Source: Diphasiastrum complanatum (lineage: Eukaryota; Streptophyta; Lycopodiopsida; Lycopodiales; Lycopodiaceae). Taken from it: 64,000 bases of DNA. Of this stretch, positions 1-12,245 are shown piece by piece. A model generated the notes under the pieces. The model was not told where the DNA came from and ran no database searches. It saw only the letters and a list, made by a program, of their open reading frames with translations. The DNA is taken from NCBI GenBank assembly GCA_029204225.1, contig CM055105.1, forward strand, positions 17,369,353-17,433,352. The letters run 5' to 3'. Position numbers and translations under genes: made by a program. How positions within the stretch are numbered: the stretch's first letter is position 1; each line of letters opens with the position of its first letter.

Positions 1-481
1 GGTCCAATAGGAAATTGAGGTGTGCTTGAATATAGTCCAATAGAATTAAGAGGTGCATAGATCAATGATCCAATAGGATCAAGAGGTGACAAAATGTGGT
101 CCAATCATAGTTAAGCATAGTGGTAGCTCGTGGACCTACTAGTATCATTGTACTCCTCATTTTGAAATCAATTGATTTGGTGATTTTATGGATTTTGTGA
201 GTTATTGGATTTCTAGCTTTCTCTCTCTATCCGAGAGCTCTTGATGCATTTTCTCTCTCTACTCGAGGAGAGCAGCTTGTTTTTACTTAGATTATTTTTT
301 GAATACTTCCCACACGTGTGAGTGAGAGTTGGAAGTGATTGAATGCATGTAGTAGTGTGTTTTTGCCATAGGATTCAAGATTGATCTTGAATCTCAATCT
401 AGTCTTGATCTTGGTGCATCTACACACCTTAGGAGATCACAAGTACATGTAGTGGACAGTCCACACGTGTGAAAATCAACA
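1..481 (+). repeat. Copia-1 5' LTR (first ~180 bp outside the window)
   Basis: The sequence matches the reverse complement of the full LTR at 16074-16730, starting about 180 bp inside it. It ends in ATCAACA, the inverse of the TGTTGAT start seen in the other copy, directly before the primer binding site. It holds two exact copies of the G-box-containing palindrome CACACGTGTG (311-320 and 462-471) and short CT-rich runs. Polymerase II transcription of the element would start in this LTR. Confidence 0.92.
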
Positions 482-494
482 TGGTATCAGAGCC
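482..494 (+). other. Copia-1 primer binding site (tRNA-iMet)
   Basis: TGGTATCAGAGCC lies immediately after the LTR end. It is the standard plant copia primer site complementary to the 3' end of initiator tRNA-Met. Confidence 0.93.
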
Positions 495-1183
495 TACCTA
501 AGGTTACCATGCATTTTGATCCATCTAAGTGAAAAATTTTCATCAATCTTGAGCTAGAAGTTGTCAAGGCCCATTTTCCTAGCTATCTTGTTCAATCTTG
601 GATCAAAAGAGATCAAAAGGACATTGATTGGGTCTGACCTGGTACTGTACGGAATCAGGTGCTCAGACACGTGTGAGGAACATCCAATTTCAGTTTGGAA
701 GTTCTCTCTCATGTTTGATCCATTTATCTTGCTTGATAGCTTGTTTTGAAGCTATTTTTGTCTAGTTTCTGTTGCAATCAGTTTCATTCCATTTGGTTGA
801 GCCAATCAGAAGTTATAAGCTTTTGAAGAGGGTTAGGTAGGGCACCTAGACCTGGGTGGACACATTTGGTTTGGTCAAGAGATTGCTTGGTTGATCCAAA
901 ATCACAGTTGTATGCTTGCCAATCTCATCTATATGTGATCTAGGCACTGTTTTGAGATCTTAGCCATTTTGTTTCATGCAATATCATTGTATTTGAGTCA
1001 AATTTGGTTTCTTAGTGTATTTCACACGTGCTAAGAGTGTTGGATCCTAACTTTGCCTATACTCCATCATTTGATGTGAAATAGATCTTGTTTTAGAGAG
1101 ATTTGTGTAGCTAGTGAGAATCAATTCACAAATTGTTGTAAGATCTTTCATAGGAGGAGATATTACTCAATTATTGGATCCTA
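495..1183 (+). other. Copia-1 untranslated leader
   Basis: There is no coding feature between the primer site and gag. A further ACACGTGTG motif lies at 667-675. Parts of this leader recur in diverged form at 12830-13900, including the 'gtactgta ... ggtgctca' segment near 643-665, which shows that region is an old copy of the same kind of leader. Confidence 0.7.
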
Positions 1184-2066
1184 TTGAAAGTGTGTAACAA
1201 CATTTATTGTTCATCATTTGAGTTTTCTTCACTTCAAATGTCTTCAATGGGTTCATCCTTGTTGGAACCAAGTGAAAGATTGACCACTTCAAATTATTCA
1301 ATTTGGAAAATGAGGATGGAGTCCATTTTGATCCTTCAAGACGTGATGGACATAGTTCTTGGCCTTGAAGAAGAACCACAAGTTCTTCAAGAGGTTCAAA
1401 AATACAAAAAGAGAGCTAGGATGGCGCTCCACTACATTAAGATGAATGTCTCTAATGAGATATTGAGGGAAATAGGTACTTGTACAACAGCCAAAGAAGC
1501 TTGGGATTGTCTCAAGACTATCTATGAGGCTAAGAATACCTCTAGGCTTCTCACTCTTAGGAATCAAATCTTTCAAAGTAGCCAAAAGAGTGATGAGAGT
1601 GCATCTAGTTATGTTTTGAGAGTAAAAGATATTCATAGAGAGCTTGCTTGTATTGGTGATTCCATCAATCAAAATGAGCTAGTTCAAGTCATTCTCAATG
1701 GCTTGAGAAGTGAATTTGATAATCTTGTCCAATCCTATGCCATTAAGGAGGAGCTACCAAGTTTGGAGGCTCTCCAAAATGTGCTAATTTCAGAAGAATC
1801 AAGACAAGAGTATAAGCTCTTGAGGATGGACAAGCTTTCTCTCACTCATAATGATGGCAAAGCTCTCTTTGCCAAGGATAAGCACAAAGAGAGGAGCAAG
1901 AACCAACATCAACAATCCTCAAGCAAGGACAAAGTCAAATTCAAAGACAAAGATGAGGAGGAAGATGATTCCTCTAATGCTTCATCATCCAAGCTCAAGA
2001 AGAAGAAGAAGATCAAGTGCTTTTATTGTGGCAAGAAAGGTCATTATGCCACAATTGCTTCAAAAA
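1184..2066 (+). pseudogene. Copia-1 gag (capsid-like), frameshifted in the zinc knuckle
   Basis: This encodes the copia Gag protein, which packages element RNA. The likely start is the Met at 1238, because related gag proteins begin close to the 'LTTSNYSIWKMRMES' block; an in-frame Met at 1184 is an alternative. A UBN2-type gag core follows ('AKEAWDCLKTIYE', 'LVQVILNGL'), then a lysine-rich linker and the zinc knuckle start CFYCGKKGH. The reading frame then shifts: from about 2051 the conserved sequence continues in the pol frame, consistent with loss of one base. Copia elements normally have one gag-pol frame, so this is most likely an inactivating mutation. Confidence 0.88.
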
Positions 2067-4790
2067 GAAGAATCAACTCAAGCAAGCCAATATTACCAAT
2101 GAGAAGGAAGACACTATTGCAAGTGATGGAGAGGGATCTCTTATGGTCTCTAGTTTCTCATCTACTCCTTTCAAGAAGGACGGCCTATGGTATATTGATA
2201 GTGGAGCCTCTTCACATATGTGTAGCTCCAAGGACTCTTTCTCTTCTATTGCACCTTATGATGGAGTGAAGAAATCAATATACACTGCAAATGATTTTGA
2301 ATGTCCTATTGAAGGCATAGGGAACATTCCCTTGAAGCTTGCATCCTCTAAAGTTCTTTATCTCTCTAGAGTTCTTTATGTACCTAAGCTTACCAAGAAT
2401 CTTATTAGTGTTGGCCAATTGCTTGATGATGGCCTTGATGTAAAATTCAATGTTGATACTTGCACTATCAAGAAGAATGATGAGATACTTGCATTAGGAT
2501 CTAGATTTGGTGGCATCTATAAACTAGATCCAAATGAGTATGTGAATGCTTGTAATGTTGCTCTTGTGAACAAGCTCTCTATGGAGGAATTATGGCATAG
2601 GAGGTTGGGACATCCCAACTACAAATCCATGCTCTCTATGATCAAAGAATCCAAAGCTATTGGCTTGCCAAAGTCATTCTCCAAGAAGATCAAGCCTTGC
2701 GAGGCTTGTGCTATTGCTAAATCTCACAAAAAGCCATTTACAAGATCTTCTATCAAAAGCAAGCATCCTTTGGAGTTAATCCACTCGGATGTGCATTTCT
2801 CATCAACTACAAGCAAGGGAGGAGCCACTTGTTTTGTTACTTTCATTGATGATTACACAAGATTCACTTGGATATATCTTCTTGCTTCAAAATCTATGGT
2901 GTTTGATCATTTCCTTATTTTCAAAGCTTATGTAGAGAAGCAATTCTCATTCAAGATTAAAGCTCTTAGAAGTGATGGAGGTGGTGAATATATCTCCAAT
3001 AAATTTCAAGATTTTTGTGAGCTTGAAGGCATCAAAAGAGAGTTTTCTTGTGCCTACTCTCCATCTCAAAATGGAGTGGCCGAGAGAAAGAATAGTTCTC
3101 TATGTGAATGTGCAAAATCTATGAGAATTGAGGCATCTTTGCCCAAAGATTTTTTGGGAGAAGCCATTAATTGTGCAAATTATCTTTGCAATAGGCTCCC
3201 ACATATAGCTCTTGGAGGAAAGTCACCATATGAAATCTTATTTTTGAAGAAGCCTAAGGTTGATCACCTTAGAGTTTTTGGATGCTTATGCTTTGTCCAT
3301 ATTCCCTTGGAAACAAGGAAGAAGGAGGATCCTAGTGCATGCAAAGGGATCATGGTTGGATACTCATCCACCAAGAAGGCCTATAGAGTCTTTATACTCT
3401 CTACTTCTCAAGTTATTGAAAGTAGAGATGTTGTCTTTCATGAAGATCAACACTCATCATTTGAAGAGGCCGAGATCAAGAAATCTATGGATGCATCATC
3501 AATTATTGATTTTGAAGACAATCATGATGTGATGGGGTCGAGATTTGAAGAAGACTCTCCTCGGATTTTTTCACCAAGAAGATCCATGAGAGATAGATCT
3601 GAGCCTAAGAGGCTCTCATATGTTGACAAAGGCAAACAAGTGGATCTTGATTCCACTAATTATGTTTTTTATGTCTCTCATGAAGAGCCAAAGAATGTAC
3701 AAGAGGCACTCAATACCAAGGAGTGGTATGATGCCATGAAGCAAGAGTATGATGCATTGATCACCAACAATACTTGGGAGCTTGTGGATCCTCCTTCCAA
3801 CAAGCATGTGATTGGTTGCAAGTGGGTATTTCGGATCAAGTTCAATCATGATGGCACCATCAACAAGCATAAAGCAAGATTATGTGCCAAAGGATTTGCT
3901 CAAATCCATGGTCTTGATTATGAGGAGACCTTTGCACCCGTTGCAAAGATGGTGACAATAAGAATTCTTATTTCTCTTGCTTGTTTTTTCAAGTGGAAGG
4001 TGTTTCAATTAGATGTATCCAATGCTTTTCTAAATGGTTATCTTGAGGAGGAGATCTATATGGAACAACCTCAAGGATTCATCAAGGATGAGTCCAAAGT
4101 GTGCTTGCTCTTCAAAAGTCTTTATGGACTCAAGCAAGCACCAAGATCATGGTATTCAAGACTTAACTCTTTCCTTATCTCACTAGGATTTACTCTTAGT
4201 GACTATGATCCTTCCATGTATCTAAAGTTTGTTGATAGCAATATTGTCATTCTTCTAATTTATGTTGATGACATTATTCTTTGTGGAAGTTGTATCAAGC
4301 TAGTTGATGAAACCAAGCTAGCACTTGGATGTGAGTTTAAAATGCAAGATCTAGGAGAGATACATTACATCCTAGGCCTAGAAATTGATTTTTATGAAAA
4401 TCATGTCTTTATATGCCAATCTAGATATGCTCACTCTATGTTAAAAAAATTCCATATGGAAAATTCTAAGAGCATAGATACTCCAATGGAGCAAATTGTA
4501 AAAGATCCTAATAAAGGTGATGAAAGATCCTTTGAGGACATCACACTTTTTAGGAGTCTTGTAGGCTCCTTGATTTGACTTACCATTACTAGGCCCGATC
4601 TTAGTTTTTGTGTGCACAAATTGAGTCAATTTATGCAAGAACCTAAGATCCATCATTGGAAGATGGCCAAGAGGATTTTAAGATATGTATATTCATCTTG
4701 TGATTATGGTCTACTCTATAAAAGTGAAGATCTATCCATTATTGGCTACTCGGATTCGGACTTTGCAAGTGACAAAATGGAGTGTAACAT
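2017..4790 (+). pseudogene. Copia-1 pol: protease, integrase, reverse transcriptase, RNase H start
   Basis: The domains appear in copia order: aspartic protease (WYIDSGASSHM), GAG-pre-integrase (ELWHRRLGHPNYKSM), zinc-binding CEAC, integrase core (FVTFIDDYTRFTWIYLL and RSDGGGEYISN), then reverse transcriptase (KARLCAKGFAQ, LDVSNAFLNGYLEEEIYM) with the catalytic YVDDIIL. A TGA at 4576-4578 interrupts the frame just after GSLI. The same frame continues with TITRPDL and RNase H (GYSDSDFAS) until about 4790, where homology stops. It is defective because of the stop and the lost end. Confidence 0.93.
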
Positions 4791-4794
4791 GAAG

Positions 4795-6003
<1,209 letters not shown>

Positions 6004-6116
6004 GCTGATGCCATGCCCCTGAGGTAATTTTGTTTCTCCAGTTGTTTTAGGGTTGATGATAAGTTGGCGACGTTGGTCTGCCAATGTAGCAAAAACAAGA
6101 ACAACCTGAAAAACCC

Positions 6117-6460
6117 GAAGGTGCCCTTATACTAAAGGTATGCAAATCCTGAAGGTGCCCTTAGACTTAAGGTGTGTAGATCCCTAAGGCGCCCTTAGAC
6201 TGAAGGCAGCGAAGAACGTGAAAAAGGTGAAAAAGCCAAAGGTGCCTTAGACTAAAGGCAGCGAAAAAACCGAAAAAAAAAATGAAGGTGCCTTTTAAAT
6301 GGTTGCTAAGGCATTCTGGCCATTTTGTCGCTTATTTCGCAAAGGGGTGAAAAAGGCAAAGGTGCCTTAAAATGGTTTCTAAGGCATTCTGGCCACTTGG
6401 CCACTGTGTCACATTTTTCGCAAAGGTGCAAAAAAGGCTAAGGTGCCTAAAAATGGTTAA
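6117..6460. repeat. Degenerate tandem repeats ('aaggtgcctta')
   Basis: The motif 'aaggtgccc/tt-aga-taaagg' recurs about every 35-50 bp from 6117 to 6290. It then grades into two longer near-copies of about 85 bp sharing 'ctaaggcattctggcca' and 'cgcaaagg'. No coding feature was seen. Confidence 0.75.
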
Positions 6461-7371
6461 GGTAAAAAATCTCAAAGGAAAAATGTGAAGGTCCGAAAAC
6501 ATGTAGTCGGCCTTCGGTTTTCAAGATGCTCATTACTTGAACGATTTGTTTTAAGGCTGAGCATAAGAAATCTAACATCTAGTTGTAACAACTCTCTCTA
6601 TGAGTCCTCTACAGCTCCACAACTTACCTATGGCTCCCTCTACAAGTTTTTGCGAGCACTAACAAGTTCTAGAAAGAACAAAAAAGGCCAACGCAACTAT
6701 CAGTATGCAAAACTACGGACTTTTAGAATTACTAATAGGAGCTTGAGGACCTAGCAAACGATCAACAAAATACATGGAAAATCAATCTTGGCAACATCTC
6801 ATTACGGACAATAACTCAACCCAACGATCACAATAGGAGTATAGATAGCCAACCTGCATTTGTGAGCAACAACTCGATCATTTATGAAAGCTTGAAATAT
6901 AGCAGAGTAACAAATTACACTAGTCATGCTTTCAGTATCCATTTCCCAATATTGTAACAATAGATTACAATAGTCCTTATTTTAGATCACTTCGTACAAT
7001 TAGAGAGTGTCATCTCTCAAAGTTTAGTAACATTTATAACAAACATTTTTGTCTTATATGTTGTTTGATAAAATGCTTTGCATAGTCTCATTTGTCATAG
7101 CAAATTTACTAGGTCCATGAACTTTACAATTAAGATTTATGTGCTATAAATATATGAAACCTGGAAATGGCCATACAACTTCTACAACGATTTATAAAGG
7201 ACATAGGCAAATTGCTACAGGCAAGGGTATGGTTGTAGTGTTCATAAATAATGGCTTAGGTAACCTCTAAAAAAATTGGTGCCTCTATATTAAGAGTTTT
7301 TGTTTGTTGAAAAGCCTCTAACAGCTTGTTAAGTAAATTGTCAATCCTTAAATTCCTTTGCATAACAATGT

Positions 7372-7372
<1 letters not shown>
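6461..7372. other. No recognisable feature
   Basis: About 0.9 kb of AT-leaning DNA. The short open frames carry no motif I recognise. Confidence 0.5.

Positions 7373-7440
<68 letters not shown>
7373..7440. repeat. (AG)n microsatellite, 68 bp
   Basis: An uninterrupted AG tract. Its flanks do not resemble the (AG)n-module repeat. Confidence 0.97.
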
Positions 7441-7443
<3 letters not shown>

Positions 7444-7804
7444 ACCATTGAGTCGTGAATGTAGGGCCATAGTTCAACTTTGACTTGGCATTGTTTGTCA
7501 ATGGCATCTTAATGAATGTAGGTGAGGCCATTATTCAAAAGTGACTTAGTATTCCTTGCCAATGGCATCTTGAAGCATAAAATGAAAGAAAACTTTGAAA
7601 CACCTTTAAGATGGTCTCTTATGAAGAAACTTTAAAAGTCCTTCACAAAAAAATATCTTATTTGTACATGCCTTATTGTAGAAAGTTTATGATCTAGCCA
7701 TATTATAAAACCTACCTGGTTAAAAAAAAGGAATTGGAATGACAATATTAACAATAGCCATTTTATATTTATCACCATTTTATATTTATCACACTTCTAT
7801 CGAT

Positions 7805-7950
7805 GCTCGCCCTTGCATGGAGTTACTTCAAGAGCAAGTTTGCTCGCCCTTGCATGGAGTTACTTCAAGAGCAAGTTTGCTCGCCCTTGCATGGAGTTAC
7901 TTCAAGAGCAAGCTTGCATGAAGTTACTTTGAGAGCAAGCTCAAAGTAAC
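7805..7950. repeat. 37-bp minisatellite, three copies plus a partial
   Basis: Units begin at 7805, 7842 and 7879 with 'gctcgcccttgcatggag', and are nearly identical. A fourth, shortened and diverged unit starts near 7913. The even 37-bp spacing indicates recent tandem duplication. Confidence 0.9.
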
Positions 7951-8116
7951 TTCCAGAGAGAAGAATGTCAGCAACGATAGACAATTTGAGATTATGCTCT
8001 TTGATTAGTCAAGGTGTATTTTAAGGTTTGACCAACAAAGATGAAGAGATGTGCTTGAATGAGATTGCTTGATTGTGAGGTGCATTTCACTTTAACCCAT
8101 AATATATGTAGGTTAT

Positions 8117-8230
8117 GTGGGGGGGAAGGCCCTGCCTGAGGGCCCTTGCCCGAGGGCGGGAGCCCGAGGGCAGGCCCCGACCATGAAGGAAGGCCCGAGG
8201 GCTTCGGGCCTTCCCCTACGTAATGCCATT
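8117..8230. repeat. GC-rich hairpin cluster
   Basis: Repeated 'cccgagggc' blocks form several possible stems. The clearest has perfect 11-bp arms at 8188-8198 and 8204-8214 around a 5-base loop. The composition contrasts sharply with the AT-rich surroundings, and long T runs follow at 8241-8340. It could be the end of an unrecognised transposable element. Confidence 0.6.
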
Positions 8231-8397
8231 GTGCGAAGGTGTGTTTTTTTTTTTTTTTGGTTTTTTGGCCGTAAGGTACGGCCGTACGACTGTACGCGTG
8301 GACCAGTTTTTTTTTTCGGTATTTTGCCTTTTTTTTTTTTCGCAAATTATTTTACGTTTGTGGTGGAATGTGGATCAATGACGGGCTGCCACATAGC

Positions 8398-8495
8398 ACA
8401 TGCACATTCCACCGGAGAGAGGAGATAGAACGTGCATTCCACCAGAGAGAAGAGAGAGAATGTGCATTCCACCGCAGAGAGGAGAGAGAACGACA
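8398..8495. repeat. Three tandem copies of a ~32-bp unit ('gcattccacc...gagaga')
   Basis: 'gcacattccaccgg', 'gtgcattccaccag' and 'gtgcattccaccgc' each precede a GA-rich stretch. The array lies about 230 bp upstream of the gene promoter. Confidence 0.75.
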
Positions 8496-8710
8496 GATTC
8501 TTAAGAGATAGAAAATTGGATTGACATTATGCTGTCGAGGTGGTCCCAAAATACAAAGGACACATTAGCACAATGCATTAGGTCTTTGTTGAAAGCTTAT
8601 ATATGTCCTGTGGGTGTTTGAATTTCTTGCAAAATGTGTAAACGCCAACCTCAAAATGCAAAGCGTGAATATTTTTGTAAAATCAGGATTTGTTGCTGTA
8701 AAAACAGCAA

Positions 8711-8751
8711 TATATAGTATATAGTACCCTGAGAGAGAGAGAGAGTAGCCT

Positions 8752-8790
<39 letters not shown>
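8711..8790 (+). promoter_or_regulatory. Core promoter and GA-rich 5' UTR of the ADP-ribosylglycohydrolase gene
   Basis: TATATAG at 8711-8717 is followed by two GA runs (8731-8745 and 8754-8790) that end just before the start codon. GA/CT repeats in 5' UTRs are common in plants and can bind BBR/BPC-type proteins. That regulatory role is inference here. The TATA box is close to the ATG, so the 5' UTR may be short. Confidence 0.5.
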
Positions 8791-8791
<1 letters not shown>

Positions 8792-10623
8792 ATGAGCATG
8801 GAAGATCGCTTTGTTGGGTGCTTGCTGGCAGGAGCTTGTGGGGATGCATTGGGAGCAGCAGTTGAATTCGAGACTGAACCCACAATCTTTGCCAATTACG
8901 GTCCATCAGGTATAGCTATATCACCGTCAATCACACTGCTACCACCTACCTTTCTCGATCTCAATATGGCAACATCAGATTTTCTGAAAACGTCGCATGA
9001 CCATTTTTCTTTTCTGCTCATGCTTGTCACAGAAATAAACTGAATGTCAAATCTACAGATTCCTTGGTATGCTAGAAGAAGATTTAATTTTCTGTGAATT
9101 GCATTCATGACTGTTGATCTGTGTCGTACGATGAGAATTGCAGGAATTAGGGACTTCGACGATGCAAACGGGATTCGAGGAAGTTTCACTGATGACACGC
9201 AGATGACGCTCTTCACAGCGGAGGGATTGCTTTCTGCGGTTTTGGCTTTCCTTCCCTTGAATGATGATCTATCAGCTTTTCGTGCAGAAGATGCTCTGCC
9301 AGCTCTTCATCAATCCTACCTTCGGTAAGAATTCTGCTGATCATGCCACTGGGGCTTGTGTTTCAAATTATCCGTTGCTTGTTTGCAAAGAGTGATTGAT
9401 GCGATCCAATTTGACTGACTGTTTGATCAGATGGCTGTCCACTCAAAAGGGATGCTCCAAGAGTCCTCTTTTCGAACTGGTAAAGGAAAAGGGAAGCTTG
9501 GTTCATGAGAAGAGATTGCATAGAAGAAGAAGCCCTGGAATGACATGCTTAATGAGCTTGAAGTGCGGAGCTGTTGGAACAGATCAGAATAAGATCAATG
9601 ATAGCAAAGGTAGATCAAATCGCCGTAAGCATGGTCAATGTGCCATTTAATGTCAAACTTCCCTTTAAAGACTTAATGCTATCGGTGTTTGATCCAGGTT
9701 GTGGTGGAGTGATGAGGGTGGCCCCATGCGCGCTTATCGTGCACAGCGCCTTCGGTTTCCTCTCAGCAGATGAAAAGGCGGAGCTGGCATTCAAATTGGG
9801 ATGTTTGTCGGCTGCCATTACCCATACCCATCCATCTGGGTGGCTCTCATCCGGTTCTCAAGCAGCCATTATCGCGAGACTCCTCCATGGTCAGATTGAA
9901 TATTTCAATAAGTACCCGAGACAATTTGATTATGTTGCTGTTGCATCAGATCTTGTTTGCTCTTTACGAATGTAGCAATCTTTCTCAACAAAAAAATCTC
10001 ATTCTTTTTGTATTCGACATGCTGTTTCTTCAGGTGATTGTCTGAAAGACGCCATAGCCCATGCAGTGAGATTGTTAGAAAAGGAACCTAACAACGAAGA
10101 GACTCTCAGTAGAATCAATCAAGCACAGCAACTGGCCACAGAATATCTTCAAAATACCAAGCTTTCACAGCTGGGTGATTCAGAGAAGCAAATTCTGGTC
10201 TTGACCCACATACATCAGTTGGGAAGAGGGTTTGTGGGCGAGGAAGCTCTAGCCATAGCTCTTTACACAGCGCTAATCACCAACAACAACGTGGAAGCAG
10301 CTATCTGCTATGCTGTGAATCACGAAGGAGATTCAGACAGCACAGGAGCAATAGTTGGCAACATTGTAGGAGCTGTAGGTGGGGTGGCAGCCATACCTAA
10401 AAGATGGGCGGTGAGTGTGGAGATGAGGGAACTGATTGAAGCAGTGAGCGAGGATCTGATGAAGGTGGCTGATGCAAGAGAAAGAGATCAGCTGGTGAGA
10501 AAATATCCGCCTGCCATTACTGTGTATGAAGGCCAGGAGCTCTACAAAGGGACAATGTGGGAGCCCCCCCGTTTAGTCTACAATAGTGATCATATTGAAA
10601 TTGGGTTGTGGGAGAAAATATGA
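8792..10623 (+). CDS. ADP-ribosylglycohydrolase (ARH/DraG family), five exons, 419 aa
   Basis: This enzyme family removes ADP-ribose from modified proteins or small molecules using two Mg2+ ions. Predicted exons are 8792-8909, 9144-9324, 9431-9609, 9698-9889 and 10034-10623. All four introns are GT-AG, the phases agree, and the sum is exactly 420 codons including the TGA stop. The N-terminal motif SFTDDTQMT (Asp56, Asp57) and C-terminal [12 protein letters not shown] (Asp323, Asp325) are the two family metal-binding sites. THTHPSG and CGGVMR are also typical. The first Met fits right after the GA-rich leader; [12 protein letters not shown] follows two codons later and is an alternative start. 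It is somewhat longer than the usual ~350 aa, with extra sequence at 235-280 and at the C terminus. No targeting signal is obvious. Natural substrate is unknown. No internal stop is seen, so it is probably functional. Confidence 0.88.
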
Positions 10624-11020
10624 GGGCACTAAGTTCATGTGGTCCCATTTATCATCAGCTACCGCCCCAGCTAATGCCTAGGAGAACTGTTTCCTTGAGC
10701 AGCCAATGTGTTGCACATTAAAGCTGATGCGAAGATACCCGAATAATGTGGTGCACATTAGAGTTGATCATAAGATACCTGATCAATGCAGCTAGAATCC
10801 TGGTTATCTTATTTCTCTATTGCAAATCACTAGTGTGCTATATTCCTTTAAAACGTTGTAATTCAGTCTCCTTATATTTGGAACTTGGTATATATGCTTG
10901 TTCTTTTATGACCCCTATGCACATCAAATCTATTATATAGAGATTACTTAGGCTTCCTTGTCATGGCAATCTCCAATACATTTGGTGTACATTTTGGCAA
11001 CTGGGCAAGTGATTCCTACC
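10624..11020 (+). other. 3' flank of the ADP-ribosylglycohydrolase gene
   Basis: Presumed 3' UTR and flank. A ~50-bp imperfect duplication is present ('gcacattaaagctgatgc' near 10713 and 'gcacattagagttgatc' near 10752). No further gene was seen. Confidence 0.5.
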
Positions 11021-12160
11021 AACACAAGACCGATTAGGATCCTATCAACCACTCCATTTCGCTAGAGAGTTCTTGCGCAAGAAATATTCTTTGGATCCCA
11101 TGTGCGTCACAAAATTCAAGATGATCTTTGGAAAGGTACTCATCTCTATCGTCGGATCTAAATACCTTGATCTTCTTGTTGGGTTGGTTCTCCAGCATAG
11201 ATTGAACTTAAAGCACGTCTCCTTAACTTGTCCTTTTCTTGAGGAATTATACCCATGGATACTTACTATAGTCATCAATAAATGTCACAAACTTGTTAGC
11301 ACCACCATTATTTGTTGTGCTAGAAAAGTGAACATCTAATTGGACAAGATGAAGAGAGTCTTTTGATGTAGATCTTGAAAAATATTGCTTTTGTGATTTA
11401 GAAAATGCATGTTATTGACAAACCTTGTCTATTCTAGAAAACTCAAAAGGTTAATCCATGCATCTCAAGTTGGGATATCCCAAATTCTTGTGCCACAACT
11501 CTACCAAAAATAAACCTTGCATAACATTCATATCTTTTCCATTCTGAGAAATTGAAGCTTCAAAGCTTGTGAAGCCTATCATGCTTCATGCCTTTTGTTG
11601 TTACATTATCATCCTTCTTGACGGTACAAAATTTGCCTTTGAATTCACATTATGTCCATTTTCAACAATTTGTCCTACACTTCTGAAATTTTTAGCAAGA
11701 TAGAAAATTTATAGAGCACACTTTCAAGTCTTGATCTTGTGCATCCATCTATGAGTAGAGATACAATACCCACTCTCTCAATCATGAATTCACCATCATT
11801 TTTTGTATAAATAACTTTCTTTGGACCATCCAAAAGAAGATATGGAAGAAAATAATTCCTTTTATGACTAGTCGTGTGACAACTAGCACCACTTCTATCC
11901 ACCATGGATCCAAAACAAGACATGAAAGAAAAGAATCCTTGTAACTGGTCATGTGAGAACTAGCACCACTGTCAATCCACCATGGATCCAAAGCTACATT
12001 AGATGACATAAGAGTTGTTGAAACTATAAGTGAACCCTCATAAGCCTTGTCAATGGTGAAATTACCTTGCTTATGACCCTGATTCTTCTATCTTTTGAAG
12101 CACTCACTTACAAAATGACCAAGCTTCTTGCAATAAAAGCCCTTAAGCTTTGCTTTATCC
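11021..12160 (-). pseudogene. Copia-2: decayed gag zinc knuckle, protease and integrase
   Basis: Read on the minus strand, this is a heavily mutated copia internal region. In order from the right are a gag zinc knuckle (GFYCKKLGHFVSECFK, near 12090-12150), aspartic protease (PWWIDSGASSHMTSYK, 11940-12000), GAG-pre-integrase (VELWHKNLGYPNLRCMD, ~11460-11510), and integrase (FVTFIDDYSKYPWV and LEFCDAHGIQRIF, 11060-11310). Many stops and frameshifts are present. The protease start is tandemly duplicated: a second degraded PWWI...SGAS copy lies at 11860-11925. No LTR of its own was recognised. Confidence 0.85.
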
Positions 12161-12245
12161 TTTCTTCCTTGAGAGGAAGAAGCATTACCTTTTTTTGGAA
12201 CTAAACCTCTAACTACCACCTCGTGTTTTGTGGTGTGCAATAAAT

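Larger units (their letters stand above)
1..4790 (+). mobile_element. Copia-1: Ty1/copia LTR retrotransposon, 5' part
   Basis: This is the 5' part of a Ty1/copia element in the order LTR, tRNA-Met primer site, leader, gag, protease, integrase, reverse transcriptase and start of RNase H. That order is diagnostic of copia. The element stops abruptly near 4790 inside RNase H. The missing RNase H end and 3' LTR lie inverted at 16074-17255. By eye the two LTRs differ by only about six substitutions and one 3-bp indel over roughly 480 shared positions, so they probably come from a single young insertion. As assembled it cannot make a full polyprotein, because of a frameshift in the gag zinc knuckle and a TGA in reverse transcriptase. 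Confidence 0.93.
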
